A stretch of 64,000 nucleotides of DNA, taken from positions 42,185 to 106,184 of the forward strand of contig DAINDE010000007.1 of assembly GCA_036732025.1 (NCBI GenBank). Direction: 5' to 3'. This document shows positions 31,941-41,078 of the stretch, one piece after another. Source of the stretch: SSSZ01 sp036732025 (GTDB taxonomy: Bacteria; Pseudomonadota; Gammaproteobacteria; Burkholderiales; Rhodocyclaceae). Under the pieces are notes generated by a model. That model saw nothing but the letters and a program-made list of their open reading frames with translations. It was not told the origin of the DNA and did not search any database. Position 1 is the stretch's first letter; every line of letters begins with the position of its first letter. Made by a program: the position numbers and the translations under genes.

Positions 31941-33755
31941 ATGCCCACCATCCGCCCCCTGCCCGACCTCCTCGTCAGCCAGATTGCCGCCGGCGAAGTT
32001 GTCGAGCGGCCGGCCTCGGTCCTCAAGGAACTCCTGGAAAACAGCCTCGACGCCGGCAGCACGGTGATCCAGGTGGCCCTCGAAGAAGGCGGCGTCAAGC
32101 TCATCCGCGTCACCGACGACGGCTGCGGCATCGCCCGGGACGAGCTGGCCCTGGCCCTCACCCGCCACGCCACCTCCAAGATCGCCACCCTGGAAGACCT
32201 GGAGCGGGTCGGCACCCTCGGCTTCCGCGGCGAGGCCCTGGCCTCGGTGGCCTCCGTCGCCCGCCTCAGCCTCACCAGCCGGGAACGGGTTGCCGCCCAC
32301 GCCTGGAAGCTGGCCGGCACCGCCGGCGCCACCCCGGAACCGGCCGCCCTCATGGCCGGCACGGTGGTGGAAATGCGCGACCTCTATTTCAATACCCCCG
32401 CCCGGCGCAAGTTCCTGAAGGCCGAAGGCACCGAATTCGCCCACTGCGCCGAGGCGGTGAAGCGCATCGCCCTCACCCGCCCGGACGTGGCCTTCAGCCT
32501 CAGCCACAACGGCCGGACCAGCCTGCAACTCCCCCCGGCAGACCAGGAACGCCGCATCGCCGACATCCTCGGCCGCGAATTCGTCGCCGCCGCCCGTCCG
32601 GTGGCCGCCCATGCCGGCGAGCAACTGGCCCTGGCCGGCCTCGTCATCGACCCCACCCGCGCCTCCGAAGCCAAGGACGGCCAGTACGTCTTCGTCAACG
32701 GCCGCTTCGTGCGCGACAAGGTGCTCGCCCACGCCCTGCGCGAAGCCTACCAGGACGTGCTGCACGGCCACCGGCAGCCCCAGGTCTGCCTCTTCCTCAC
32801 CATCGACCCGGCCCTGGTCGATGTGAACGTGCACCCGGCCAAGACCGAGGTCCGCTTCCGGGATTCCCGGGCGGTGCATCAGTTCGTCTATCACGCCGTC
32901 GGGCGCACCCTGGCGGCCACGGCCGGCAGTGCTTCGCCGACCGCCCCGGCAACGCCAGCCGCCCCGGCTTACAACCCTTCACCGTCAGCCCGCCCGGCGG
33001 TCGCTGCCTACAGCGGCACGCCCTACCTGCCTTCCCGGCAGGGCAGCCTCGGCGTCGCCGCGCCCGCCGCCGCGGCCTACCTGGCCTTCGCCCGCGCCGC
33101 TGCCGAAACCATGCCCGCGCCCGGCGCCGCGCCCGAACCGATGCCGTTGCCCGCCAACGCCCCGGACGCCCCCCCGCCCCTGGGCTATGCCCTCGCCCAG
33201 CTCCACGGCATCTACATCCTGGCCCAGAACGCCGACGGCCTGGTGCTCGTCGACATGCACGCCGCCCACGAGCGCATCCTCTACGAAAAATTGAAGACGG
33301 CCTTCGACAGCCGCCAGGTGGCCACCCAGGCCCTGCTCATCCCCGCCGTCTTCGCCGCCGACCCCATCGACGTGGCGGCAGTGGAGGAACACGGCGAAGC
33401 CCTCGCCGACCTCGGCTTCCAGATCGCCCCCCTCGGCCCCGGCCAGCTCGGCGTGCGCGCCGTCCCGGTCCTGCTCCAGGGCGGCGACCCGGTGGCCCTG
33501 GCTCGTTCCCTCATTGCCGAACTGCGGGAACACGGCATCACCCAGCTCGCCACCGCCCACCGCAACGAACTGCTGGCCACCATGGCCTGCCACGGGGCGG
33601 TGCGCGCCCGCCGCCAGCTCACCCTGCCGGAAATGAACGCCCTGCTCCGCCAGATGGAAGAAACCGAACGGGCCGGCCAGTGCAACCACGGCCGGCCGAC
33701 CTGGCTGGCGTGGTCGATGGCGGAGTTGGATGGTTTCTTTTTGCGCGGGAAGTAG
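31941..33755 (+). CDS. mutL: DNA mismatch repair protein MutL
   Basis: Mismatch-repair ATPase of 604 residues. The GHKL domain is at 1-330: IAAGEVVERPASVLKELLEN, DDGCGIA, RHATSKI, GFRGEALASVASV. A Pro/Ala-rich linker follows (about 340-410), then the C-terminal dimerisation domain. The latter carries DMHAAHERILYE (from about residue 438), which matches the DMHA(X)2E(X)4E metal-dependent endonuclease motif absent from E. coli MutL, so this is an endonuclease-type MutL. The start at 31941 is set by conserved MPxIRxLPDxLxxQIAAGEV. It may be translated from a leaderless transcript. Confidence 0.96.
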   Translation: MPTIRPLPDLLVSQIAAGEVVERPASVLKELLENSLDAGSTVIQVALEEGGVKLIRVTDDGCGIARDELALALTRHATSKIATLEDLERVGTLGFRGEALASVASVARLSLTSRERVAAHAWKLAGTAGATPEPAALMAGTVVEMRDLYFNTPARRKFLKAEGTEFAHCAEAVKRIALTRPDVAFSLSHNGRTSLQLPPADQERRIADILGREFVAAARPVAAHAGEQLALAGLVIDPTRASEAKDGQYVFVNGRFVRDKVLAHALREAYQDVLHGHRQPQVCLFLTIDPALVDVNVHPAKTEVRFRDSRAVHQFVYHAVGRTLAATAGSASPTAPATPAAPAYNPSPSARPAVAAYSGTPYLPSRQGSLGVAAPAAAAYLAFARAAAETMPAPGAAPEPMPLPANAPDAPPPLGYALAQLHGIYILAQNADGLVLVDMHAAHERILYEKLKTAFDSRQVATQALLIPAVFAADPIDVAAVEEHGEALADLGFQIAPLGPGQLGVRAVPVLLQGGDPVALARSLIAELREHGITQLATAHRNELLATMACHGAVRARRQLTLPEMNALLRQMEETERAGQCNHGRPTWLAWSMAELDGFFLRGK

Positions 33756-33767
33756 CGCGCTTGCGCC

Positions 33768-34109
33768 TCAGCGCTTGAGCGGATGCGCGGTCAGCAGTCG
33801 CGGACTACCGCCATCGGCGATTTCCCAGACCGTACGGATACACGGGTTGGCACCATCTGGCGTCGGGCAGTGGCAATCGACCTGATAACGGGTACCCCAT
33901 TCCGTCGCCGTCACCCGGGTCACGCCGTTGTTTCGCCCTTGCTCGGAGAGGGCCGCGGCAAACAGGCTCCAATCGGCCAGGCTGAATCCGCGGGCGGTGA
34001 AGAAGCGGGCCTTCGACGCCCCATCCGCGTGGTCGCTGTTGAGCAGATAGTCGCGGATTTTCCGTTCCTCTACCCGCGTCTGGTCTGCCAGGGGAAGCTT
34101 CGCCTCCAT
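33768..34109 (-). CDS. DUF6883-like small protein linked to the type III R-M system
   Basis: 113-residue protein with RVEERKIRDYLLNSDHADGA, then SKARFFTARGF and a C-terminal NPCIRTVWEIADGGSPRLLT. This resembles the DUF6883 domain, a small fold found beside toxins and mobile or defence loci; the function is not established. Its ATG overlaps the Res stop codon (TGATG), so it is translated with the restriction genes as the last gene of the unit. It could be an accessory or unrelated hitch-hiker. Confidence 0.65.
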   Translation of the reverse strand: MEAKLPLADQTRVEERKIRDYLLNSDHADGASKARFFTARGFSLADWSLFAAALSEQGRNNGVTRVTATEWGTRYQVDCHCPTPDGANPCIRTVWEIADGGSPRLLTAHPLKR

Positions 34110-37048
34110 CAGGCGACCGCTGCCAGATCGCCGGCCTGGATGCTCACCACCGCCATTTCGCCCGCCACATCGGCGAATTCAACTGCGTAGGCCCTTCCCC
34201 CACCGTAGACGGACACCACGGTGCCGGCGAGCCCTGCCGGCAGTGCAATCCCCTCGCTCTCGACCGCCCGCAGCAGACGCACCCGCGTATGCTCGGCCAG
34301 GACCGCACCACCGACGGCATTGCGCAACTGCGCGGCCACGTCCCGCCCGACGGCATCCCGCTCCACGGCGAAAACGAAGCAGTTGCCGCTCAGCCGCGCC
34401 CAGTACTCGCCGATACGGGCCTTCTCCCAAGAATCATCGGTGGTTTTGTAACCCTCACCCTTGTATTCCACCACCAGCAGGCGGCCGTCGTTCAGTTCTG
34501 CGACGAAGTCCGGGTAGAAACGGTCCTTCGCCGTCGGCAGCCAGAAGGAGAATTCCGGAAAGCGCGGCAGGTTGCGCACCCAATGGCGCACCTCCGGCAA
34601 TTCGTCCAGGGCCACGGCGCAGTGGTATTCGTGGTCGGCCTGGCGGGGCGGCGCTTCCTTCAGGTCGCCGATCACGCCGTAGTAATGCTTCAGGAAGCGG
34701 TAGCGTCCCTGGTAATAGGGCGGCCGGGCGGGATAGCAGCCAATGCCGAAGCGGAAGACGTAATCCGCGCTCACACAGCCCCGCGGATTGTCGCCCAGGA
34801 AGGAAAGCTGGAAACCCCGCTGCCGCGCCTCCCCGGCCAGCCCGTTCAGGCGCTCCAGCAGGGCGTCGCACAATTGGTTGCGATGGCGCACCAGGGCGGT
34901 GAGGGTGTAGCCGCCCTCCCGTTGCAGCCAGCGCAGCACCCGGGTCAGCCAGGCCAGGCGCTGGGCCTGGGTGGTCTCCACGCCGCGCAGGTGGGCGTCC
35001 AGCCAGCGCAGCAGGTCCACCTCACTGATTTCCGTGGGCACCAGGTCGAGATTCACGGAGAAGGATGCCGTCTCCTGCTCGATGCGCAGATGCCCACCGG
35101 CCACGTCCAGCAGATAGGGTCGCCGCTCGCTGTCGGGCGCGAAACCCGGCAGCTCCGCCGGCACCTCGGCCAGGGAAAATCCGGCAAGGTCCAGCAGGGC
35201 TTCCTTTTCGGCAAGGTCCAGTTCGCCCTGGCTGTCCCGCACGCAGAGCATGGGAATCGGCGCAAAGGGCACGCCGCGCACGGAGGGCGCCAGAGCAGCC
35301 TGATGGCGCAGGGCGAAGCGTTCAAGGAGCTTTTCCACACCTTCCCTGGCCTTGCGGTCGCTCACTGCCGCCACCAGGGCCGCTGCCACCTCCGGCGACG
35401 GGGGCGCAGCCAGGTGCACGGTCACGCCTCCATCTGGGCTGGCGGTCAGGCTGAGGCCCGGCACCTCTCGGCCTTCCAGCCGGGGCGTGCCTGGCAGCAG
35501 GCCGCCTGCCAGATCGGCGGCGAAGGCCGGCGGCGCCGGCAGGGTCAGCTCCAGGGCCGCCGCCGGCAATTCCCCCGCCGCCTGGTCGGCCGCGAACAGG
35601 GGCAGGCTGGAAGGAAACACCGCCTGGGCCGCCTCCAGTTCCTCGAAACCCATAGCCACCAGACGGTCGGCCAGCTCGTTGGCCACCTGGGCGGTGCGGG
35701 CACTGGCCAGGTGGGCATAGGCCCGGTTGAGCAGCGGGCTCCTGCGGGCGCGGGCGTAGGGCATGCGCAGCACCCGTCCGAGAAGCTGCTCCATGTCGCG
35801 GCTCGAACCAATTTTCTGCAGGGAGCAGAAAACATAGGCGAAGGAACAGTCCCAGCCTTCCTTCAAGGCCTCGACGGTGATCACCACTTCCACCGGGCAA
35901 CGCGGATCAAAGAGATTCACCCCGTCCAGTTCCCGCTGGCTGCCGGTGGCGACGGCGATGCGCTCGGCCGGAACGTGCTCCTGGGTGAGCAGATGCTGGC
36001 GCAGCACCTCCACCGTCACTTCCCCCGCCTTGTCCTCGGCTTGCAGGAGCAGGATGGGGCGCAGGTAATCGGCTTCGCTCGCCGCCTCCTCCGCCAGTCG
36101 CTTCCTCGTCAGCAGGGCGTCGCGCACCGCCTCCTGCCAGTTGGGATGGCTCTGGAGGACGATGGGCAGCTTGATCATCTGCTCCGCCTTCAGTTCCTCG
36201 GCGGAAACGTGGTACAGCACGTTGCTGCGGTGCTCGCCCTTCCTGATCGGCGTCGCCGTCATTTCCACCAGGGCCGCCGGGTTGAGGCGGGTGAAGCTGT
36301 CGTAGGTGAGTGGCGTGCGGGCATTGTGGGCCTCGTCGATGATCACCACCGGCCGGTGCCAGAACATCAAGTTGGCAAAACTGCGCTTGATCTTGCCCAG
36401 ATCGGCCCGGGTCAGGTAAGGCTGGGCCGCCAGATCCCGCTCCGTCACCCGCTCGAAGCCGGAAAGCTCCGGCGCCCCGGCAAAATGGGGTTCGAAAGCC
36501 TCCTTGTAGGCGTACACATCGCGCCCCGACGTGTCGTCCACCCGCAGGGTCTGCAAGGTGCCGACGACGACGATGGCCTTCTGGCCGAAATCCTGGGGGC
36601 GCAACTGCTCGCACTCGGCAATGTCGAGCACCCGCAGGCCATCGACGCCGAAATGCGCCTCCAGGGCCTCCCGGTAAGGGTGACCGGGCGTGCGCAGCGC
36701 AGCCAGGGTCTGGGCGCGGATGATGTTGGAAGGCACCAGCCACAGGGCCAGGGGCCGTTCGCCGCCGGTGTAGTGGCGGGCGGCGACGGCGACGGCATGG
36801 GTACCCAGCAGCGTCTTGCCGCCCCCGGTGGGAATGCGGACGCATACGTAGGGCGTCGCCCCGGCCTCGGACACGAATCCCTGGGCAAGATAGGGGGGAA
36901 TGTTCTCCGGAGCGATCTCCTGCTCCCGCAGGGCCTGCCGGAAAGCGGCATCCAGCCCCGCCTCGTCCCGCGCCCCCCGGGCCAGGTCGAAGAAGCGGGC
37001 CAGGGCCGTCAAAGCTTCTTCCTGATAGCGTTTCAGTTGCAAGGCCAT
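34109..37048 (-). CDS. Type III restriction enzyme Res subunit (helicase-nuclease)
   Basis: 979-residue ATP-dependent restriction subunit. The superfamily-2 helicase core has Walker A RIPTGGGKTLLGTH (about 71-84), DEAH box VVIIDEAHNARTP and SAT motif EMTATPIRKGE. The second RecA domain includes EALKEGWDCSFAYVFCSLQ and the arginine motif QLLGRVLRMPYARA. The C-terminal nuclease reads FYPDFVAELNDGRLLVVEYK (about 845-862), a PD-(D/E)xK-type site. It acts with the Mod protein encoded 12 bases upstream. Full length, no disruption seen. Confidence 0.93.
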   Translation of the reverse strand: MALQLKRYQEEALTALARFFDLARGARDEAGLDAAFRQALREQEIAPENIPPYLAQGFVSEAGATPYVCVRIPTGGGKTLLGTHAVAVAARHYTGGERPLALWLVPSNIIRAQTLAALRTPGHPYREALEAHFGVDGLRVLDIAECEQLRPQDFGQKAIVVVGTLQTLRVDDTSGRDVYAYKEAFEPHFAGAPELSGFERVTERDLAAQPYLTRADLGKIKRSFANLMFWHRPVVIIDEAHNARTPLTYDSFTRLNPAALVEMTATPIRKGEHRSNVLYHVSAEELKAEQMIKLPIVLQSHPNWQEAVRDALLTRKRLAEEAASEADYLRPILLLQAEDKAGEVTVEVLRQHLLTQEHVPAERIAVATGSQRELDGVNLFDPRCPVEVVITVEALKEGWDCSFAYVFCSLQKIGSSRDMEQLLGRVLRMPYARARRSPLLNRAYAHLASARTAQVANELADRLVAMGFEELEAAQAVFPSSLPLFAADQAAGELPAAALELTLPAPPAFAADLAGGLLPGTPRLEGREVPGLSLTASPDGGVTVHLAAPPSPEVAAALVAAVSDRKAREGVEKLLERFALRHQAALAPSVRGVPFAPIPMLCVRDSQGELDLAEKEALLDLAGFSLAEVPAELPGFAPDSERRPYLLDVAGGHLRIEQETASFSVNLDLVPTEISEVDLLRWLDAHLRGVETTQAQRLAWLTRVLRWLQREGGYTLTALVRHRNQLCDALLERLNGLAGEARQRGFQLSFLGDNPRGCVSADYVFRFGIGCYPARPPYYQGRYRFLKHYYGVIGDLKEAPPRQADHEYHCAVALDELPEVRHWVRNLPRFPEFSFWLPTAKDRFYPDFVAELNDGRLLVVEYKGEGYKTTDDSWEKARIGEYWARLSGNCFVFAVERDAVGRDVAAQLRNAVGGAVLAEHTRVRLLRAVESEGIALPAGLAGTVVSVYGGGRAYAVEFADVAGEMAVVSIQAGDLAAVA

Positions 37049-37060
37049 GATTGTCGGTTC

Positions 37061-38608
37061 CTAGCGGGCGCGGATATCGTAGGGAATCTGTTTGAAGACG
37101 ATGCCCTGGGCCTTCAGGCGGGCCGGCGACAGGCGGCAGGATTCGCCGTAGATGACCCGCGGCCCGGCATGGGGCAAGCGCTCGTCCAGGGCTTTCAGGA
37201 GCGGCCCGGTGAGCACGTTGCCGCCGTCCGGCCGGCGGTCGCCAAGGATGCCGTTGTAGAGCAGGTAAAAGGCCGTGCCCTCATGGACACCGAGGCGCGG
37301 CGTCGGGGAGCATCCAGCCGGGGGCATGGCCCAGGGGGTAAGGGTTTCCTGGTACCACACCCAGGCCGCCAGGGTGGGAAAGCGGATGGCCGGATTGATA
37401 CGGCCGTCCGCCTCGAACACCGGCTCCCCCAGGCGGAAGAAGCGGAAGCCGCCGCCCCCGGCCCAGCCCACCGCCGCCGAAATGCCCCCCGCCTCCCCCG
37501 CCACCACCTTCCGCAGGCGCGGCAGGCAATGGGTTTCGGCATGCTCGCCCATTTCGATGCCGATCCAGCGCCGGCCCATCTTGTGGGCGACGGCGGCGGT
37601 GGTGCCGGAACCGAGGAAGGAGTCGAGGACGAGGTCGCCGGGGTTGGTGGCGATGTGAAGAATCGTGTGCAATAGCTTCTCGGGCTTAGGCGTACTAAAT
37701 GGCGCATCGCCAAACAGCGCAAGCATTTCCTTCATTGCATCCTGGGTATGGCCCGCCAATCCATGCTTCCACAAGGACATAGGCATCATTCCTTGGTTGA
37801 TTTCCGAGAAGAAGTTTTTCAGTGCAGGAACGCTGTTTGTGCCTTTTGCTCCCCACCACAACCGGTTTTCGGAAACGTTTCTCTGATGGACCTCGCGAGA
37901 CATGGCCCAAACCCGCGTTCGCTTAGGCCAGATTTCTTCGCCAGTCACCGGCTGTGTGATTGGATAGTAAAGATTGGGGCGTTCCTCCGCACTGAAGCGG
38001 CATGTGTAATCCATCGCCTTCCACGGCCCTCGTGGATCTTCATCGGGATTCTTGTACCGCCCCGCCTGATCTTCAGTCAGCGGCAACAAATTTCGGCGAA
38101 AGGCAGGGCTTTTCCGATAACAAAGCACCAAGTCATGCACATAGCCAAAATCCTTTGTATCCGGCGGTGGCGAGTAGCGCTTTTCCCAAGCTATCCCGCA
38201 AAGAAAATTCCCCCGCCCGAACACCTCGTCCATCACCACCTTGAGGTAATGGGCCTCGTTGTCGTCGATGGAAACCCAGATGCTGCCGTCCTCGGCCAGC
38301 AGTTCCCGCAGGAGTTCGAGCCGGGGATAGATCATCGACAGCCACTGGCTGTGTTCCAGGTTGTCGTCGTAGTGCTCGAAGGCGCTCCGGGTGTTGTAGG
38401 GCGGGTCGATGTAGATGCACTTCACCCGGCCGGCGAAGAAGGGAAGCAGGGCCTTCAAGGCTTCCAGGTTGTCGCCGCGGATGAGCCAGTTGTCGTTGCC
38501 GGCGCCGGCCACGTCGCCCTCGACGGCAACGTTTTCCAGGAGCCGGAAGGGCACCCGGCCGGCGGCCCGGAGGGCATGGGTCTTGTTGAGCCAGTCGAGA
38601 AGGGGCAT
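37061..38608 (-). CDS. Type III R-M DNA methyltransferase (Mod), beta class
   Basis: 515-residue amino-methyltransferase. The catalytic motif DPPYNT (68-73) precedes the SAM motif FLGSGTT (about 331-337), the beta-class order typical of Mod subunits. Between them, residues about 140-311 form the target-recognition domain, encoded by DNA visibly poorer in GC (about 37675-38190) than both conserved flanks, as if exchanged by recombination. It methylates one strand of the recognition site and confers specificity on Res. No simple-sequence repeat suggesting phase variation was seen. Confidence 0.93.
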   Translation of the reverse strand: MPLLDWLNKTHALRAAGRVPFRLLENVAVEGDVAGAGNDNWLIRGDNLEALKALLPFFAGRVKCIYIDPPYNTRSAFEHYDDNLEHSQWLSMIYPRLELLRELLAEDGSIWVSIDDNEAHYLKVVMDEVFGRGNFLCGIAWEKRYSPPPDTKDFGYVHDLVLCYRKSPAFRRNLLPLTEDQAGRYKNPDEDPRGPWKAMDYTCRFSAEERPNLYYPITQPVTGEEIWPKRTRVWAMSREVHQRNVSENRLWWGAKGTNSVPALKNFFSEINQGMMPMSLWKHGLAGHTQDAMKEMLALFGDAPFSTPKPEKLLHTILHIATNPGDLVLDSFLGSGTTAAVAHKMGRRWIGIEMGEHAETHCLPRLRKVVAGEAGGISAAVGWAGGGGFRFFRLGEPVFEADGRINPAIRFPTLAAWVWYQETLTPWAMPPAGCSPTPRLGVHEGTAFYLLYNGILGDRRPDGGNVLTGPLLKALDERLPHAGPRVIYGESCRLSPARLKAQGIVFKQIPYDIRAR

Positions 38609-38710
38609 GGGTGTCGCGGCGGCCGTTGAAGTCTGGGCGCCATTATAGGCGCAGGCCGGGCGTTTTCTCCCGGGCCGATGCCGTGGGGATAGGGGCGGCG
38701 GCGCCCCTGG

Positions 38711-38800
38711 CCCTTTCGACCGGGCTCAGGGCCGGAATACCAAACGGCCCGCCCCCCCTCCGTTCGCCCTGAGCAGCCCACGCAACGGATGTATCGAAGG
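38711..38800. repeat. Degenerate copy of the REP-like repeat
   Basis: CTTTCGACCGGGCTCAGGGC (38713-38732) and CGTTCGCCCTGAGC (38761-38774) with TATCGAAGGGCC further on (38792-38803). These are both arms of the 1695-1758 element but rearranged outward and interrupted. It marks the junction between the R-M system and the sugar island. The rest of the 38609-38853 spacer holds nothing recognisable. Confidence 0.6.
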
Positions 38801-38853
38801 GCCTGGCCGCGCCCGACTGCGGCAATCAGGATCAACGCTTGTCCGTCCCGGCC

Positions 38854-39942
38854 TCAAACGAAGAACATCACCGTCTCGTAGATGCTCTCGGTGTAGTGCC
38901 GCAGGTAGAGGCGGTAGTCGTCGCGCCAGGCCAGCACCTGCCGGGGGATGCGCCAGAAGTCGCCGGCGCGGTGGTAGACGCTGACCGCCAGGCGCGGCCG
39001 GTGGGCGGCGATGGTGCCGGCGGCGCCGGCCAGGGCGTCGGCTTCCCAGCCTTCGGTGTCGATCTTGATGAAGGTGGGCGTATCGACCGGGAGGTCGTCA
39101 AGGCGGGCCACGCGGATGTTGACGGTGCCCTCGGCGGCGACCCGGGAGGCGGAGCCTTGCGGCTCCAGGCGCAGGTCTTGCGGCGCGGCGGCGAGGCCCA
39201 GGCCGTGGCAATGGACGTTGGGATGGCCGGCCAGGGCCGCCCGGCAGCGGGCCAGGTTGGCGGGTTCCGGCTCGAAGAGATGCACCGCCCGGTAGCCGGG
39301 GCAGCGGCGGATGAATTCCAGGCTGGTGGTGCCGTCGAAGCCGCCCACGTCCACGAAGACCTCGCCGGCGGGGGCCAGGGCCAGGAAATCCTCGAAATAC
39401 TGTTCGTGCTCCCGCTGGGCGAGGCCCCGCAGGAGTTCGATGTCGAGCTTCACCCGAAAGCTGGCCAGTTGGGCCAGCAGGCGGCGGGATTCGTCGTCGG
39501 CCAGGCGGCCGGCCAGCCAGGCGTACTGGTCGGCATGGGCGACGTAGTCTTCGCCGAAGCCTTCGTTGAAGACCACCGGCGCGAGGGGCAGGCCGGCCAC
39601 CTTGAGGAAGGCGAAGTAGTCGAGGTTGACGAGCCCGAGGGCGTCTAGGCGGGCCTTGGCGGTGAGGGGCCGGCCGCCGGCGGCGTTGATGACGAGGGCG
39701 TCCCGGGGTACGCCATCGGCCCGCACCACGGGCAGGCCCTGCCAGGCGCCGCCCGGTGCGGCGTCGTCGATGACGCCGGCCAGGGGCAGGGCGCGGGCGA
39801 GGCTGGCGGCGTAGACGTTGCGTCCGAGGACGTAGCGGGGTGCCCCGCCGGGGGCCAGGAAGGCGGCGGCGAAGCGGCGGGCGGCGGCTTCCCGCCCGGC
39901 TTCACCGGGGGCGCTGAGGATCAGGCCGGCACCGGCGTCCAT
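38854..39942 (-). CDS. FkbM-family methyltransferase with N-terminal extension
   Basis: 362-residue protein. The first ~190 residues form a Rossmann-like nucleotide/sugar-type region (YVLGRNVYAASLARALPLAG, VVFNEGFGEDYVAH). The C-terminal half is an FkbM methyltransferase with SAM motif VFVDVGGFDGTTSLEFIRRC, then HLFEPEPANLARC and FIKIDTEGWEADALAG. FkbM enzymes O-methylate hydroxyls of sugars or polyketides. The start at 39942 gives a 22-base overlap with the oxidoreductase gene. It is last of a three-gene unit (ATP-grasp, oxidoreductase, methyltransferase). Confidence 0.85.
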   Translation of the reverse strand: MDAGAGLILSAPGEAGREAAARRFAAAFLAPGGAPRYVLGRNVYAASLARALPLAGVIDDAAPGGAWQGLPVVRADGVPRDALVINAAGGRPLTAKARLDALGLVNLDYFAFLKVAGLPLAPVVFNEGFGEDYVAHADQYAWLAGRLADDESRRLLAQLASFRVKLDIELLRGLAQREHEQYFEDFLALAPAGEVFVDVGGFDGTTSLEFIRRCPGYRAVHLFEPEPANLARCRAALAGHPNVHCHGLGLAAAPQDLRLEPQGSASRVAAEGTVNIRVARLDDLPVDTPTFIKIDTEGWEADALAGAAGTIAAHRPRLAVSVYHRAGDFWRIPRQVLAWRDDYRLYLRHYTESIYETVMFFV

Positions 39943-41078
39943 GCCCGGCTCGCGGAGGAATCGGCGATGGCCTGGAGGAGGTGCATGCCCTGCAGGGCCT
40001 CGGCGATGCCGAAGACGTAGGGGTTGCCGCCGGGGGCGCCCGCCAGGTGGGCTTCCAGGGCGTCGGCCACGTCCTGGTAATAGTTGGCGAAGGCTTCGAT
40101 GAAACCCGCCGGGTGGCCCACCTTGAAGCGCGTGTAGCGGGGGAGGTTGGCCACCTGGGTGTCGCCGCTGGCGCGGTCGAGGATGGATTTGGTGCCGTGG
40201 CGGTCGGTGACGGAGAGGTATTCCGGGTTTTCCTGCAGCCATTCGGCCCCGCCCTGGTCGCCGAAGAGCCGCAGCTTGAGGCCGTTGCGGTAGCCCAGGG
40301 CGGTCTTGCCGTACCAGATGTTGCAGGTGAGGTCGTCGCTGTAGCGGGCGATACAGGAAACGTTGTCCACCACCGGGAAATTGCCGTAGGTGCTGCTGGC
40401 GGCCACCACCTCCAGGGGCCGGGCATCGGTGAGGAAGCGCACCATCATGTGCAGGTGGACGCCCAGGTCGAGGGAGACGGTGGGCACGGGCCCGTCGTGG
40501 AGCCGCCATTCCTGGGGCTTGAGGGGCGTGCCGTCGCTGGCCAGGCGGACGAAGCCGTCCTGGGGCATTTCCACGTGGATCTGCTCGATGCGCCCGAAGC
40601 GGCCCGCCGCCACCAGGCGCTTCAACTCCCGCAGCATGGGGTAGCCGGTGTAGTTGTAGGTGACGGCGAGGAAGCCGCCGGTGTGGGCGAGGGTGTCGGC
40701 GATGGCCCGGGCCTGGGGCACGCTGGTGGCCAGGGCCTTTTCGCAGATGACCGGGAGGCCGGCTTCGAGGCAGCGCCGCACCTGGGGTTCGTGCTGGTCG
40801 GTGGGGGTGAGGATGACGATGGCGTCCACCTGCTCGCCGGCCCGGGCCAGGAGTTCGTCCAGGCTGCCGTAGGCCGTGGCCGGGTCGAGGCCGTATTCCC
40901 GGGCCGAGGCGAGGTTGGCCTCGGGGCTGCGGGAGAAGCAGCCGGCGGCCAGCTCGAAGCGCTGGTCCATGTCGATGGCGATGCGGTGCACCCGCCCCAC
41001 CGCCGAGTGGTAGGCGCCGCCGAGGAAGGCCAGTTGCAGTTTGCCGTCGGGCCGGCGGCGGGTTCTCGGGGTCAGCAT
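39921..41078 (-). CDS. Gfo/Idh/MocA-family sugar-nucleotide oxidoreductase
   Basis: 385-residue NAD(P)-dependent dehydrogenase. N-terminal Rossmann domain LQLAFLGGAYHSAVGRVHRI, then IVILTPTDQHEPQVRRCLEA and the EKALA segment (catalytic-lysine loop E-K-P variant). The C-terminal alpha/beta domain contains SLDLGVHLHMMVRFL. This family oxidises or reduces sugar nucleotides at C-3 or similar positions. It overlaps the ATP-grasp gene by 7 bases and the FkbM gene by 22, so the three probably build one modified sugar. Confidence 0.88.
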   Translation of the reverse strand: MLTPRTRRRPDGKLQLAFLGGAYHSAVGRVHRIAIDMDQRFELAAGCFSRSPEANLASAREYGLDPATAYGSLDELLARAGEQVDAIVILTPTDQHEPQVRRCLEAGLPVICEKALATSVPQARAIADTLAHTGGFLAVTYNYTGYPMLRELKRLVAAGRFGRIEQIHVEMPQDGFVRLASDGTPLKPQEWRLHDGPVPTVSLDLGVHLHMMVRFLTDARPLEVVAASSTYGNFPVVDNVSCIARYSDDLTCNIWYGKTALGYRNGLKLRLFGDQGGAEWLQENPEYLSVTDRHGTKSILDRASGDTQVANLPRYTRFKVGHPAGFIEAFANYYQDVADALEAHLAGAPGGNPYVFGIAEALQGMHLLQAIADSSASRAWTPVPA

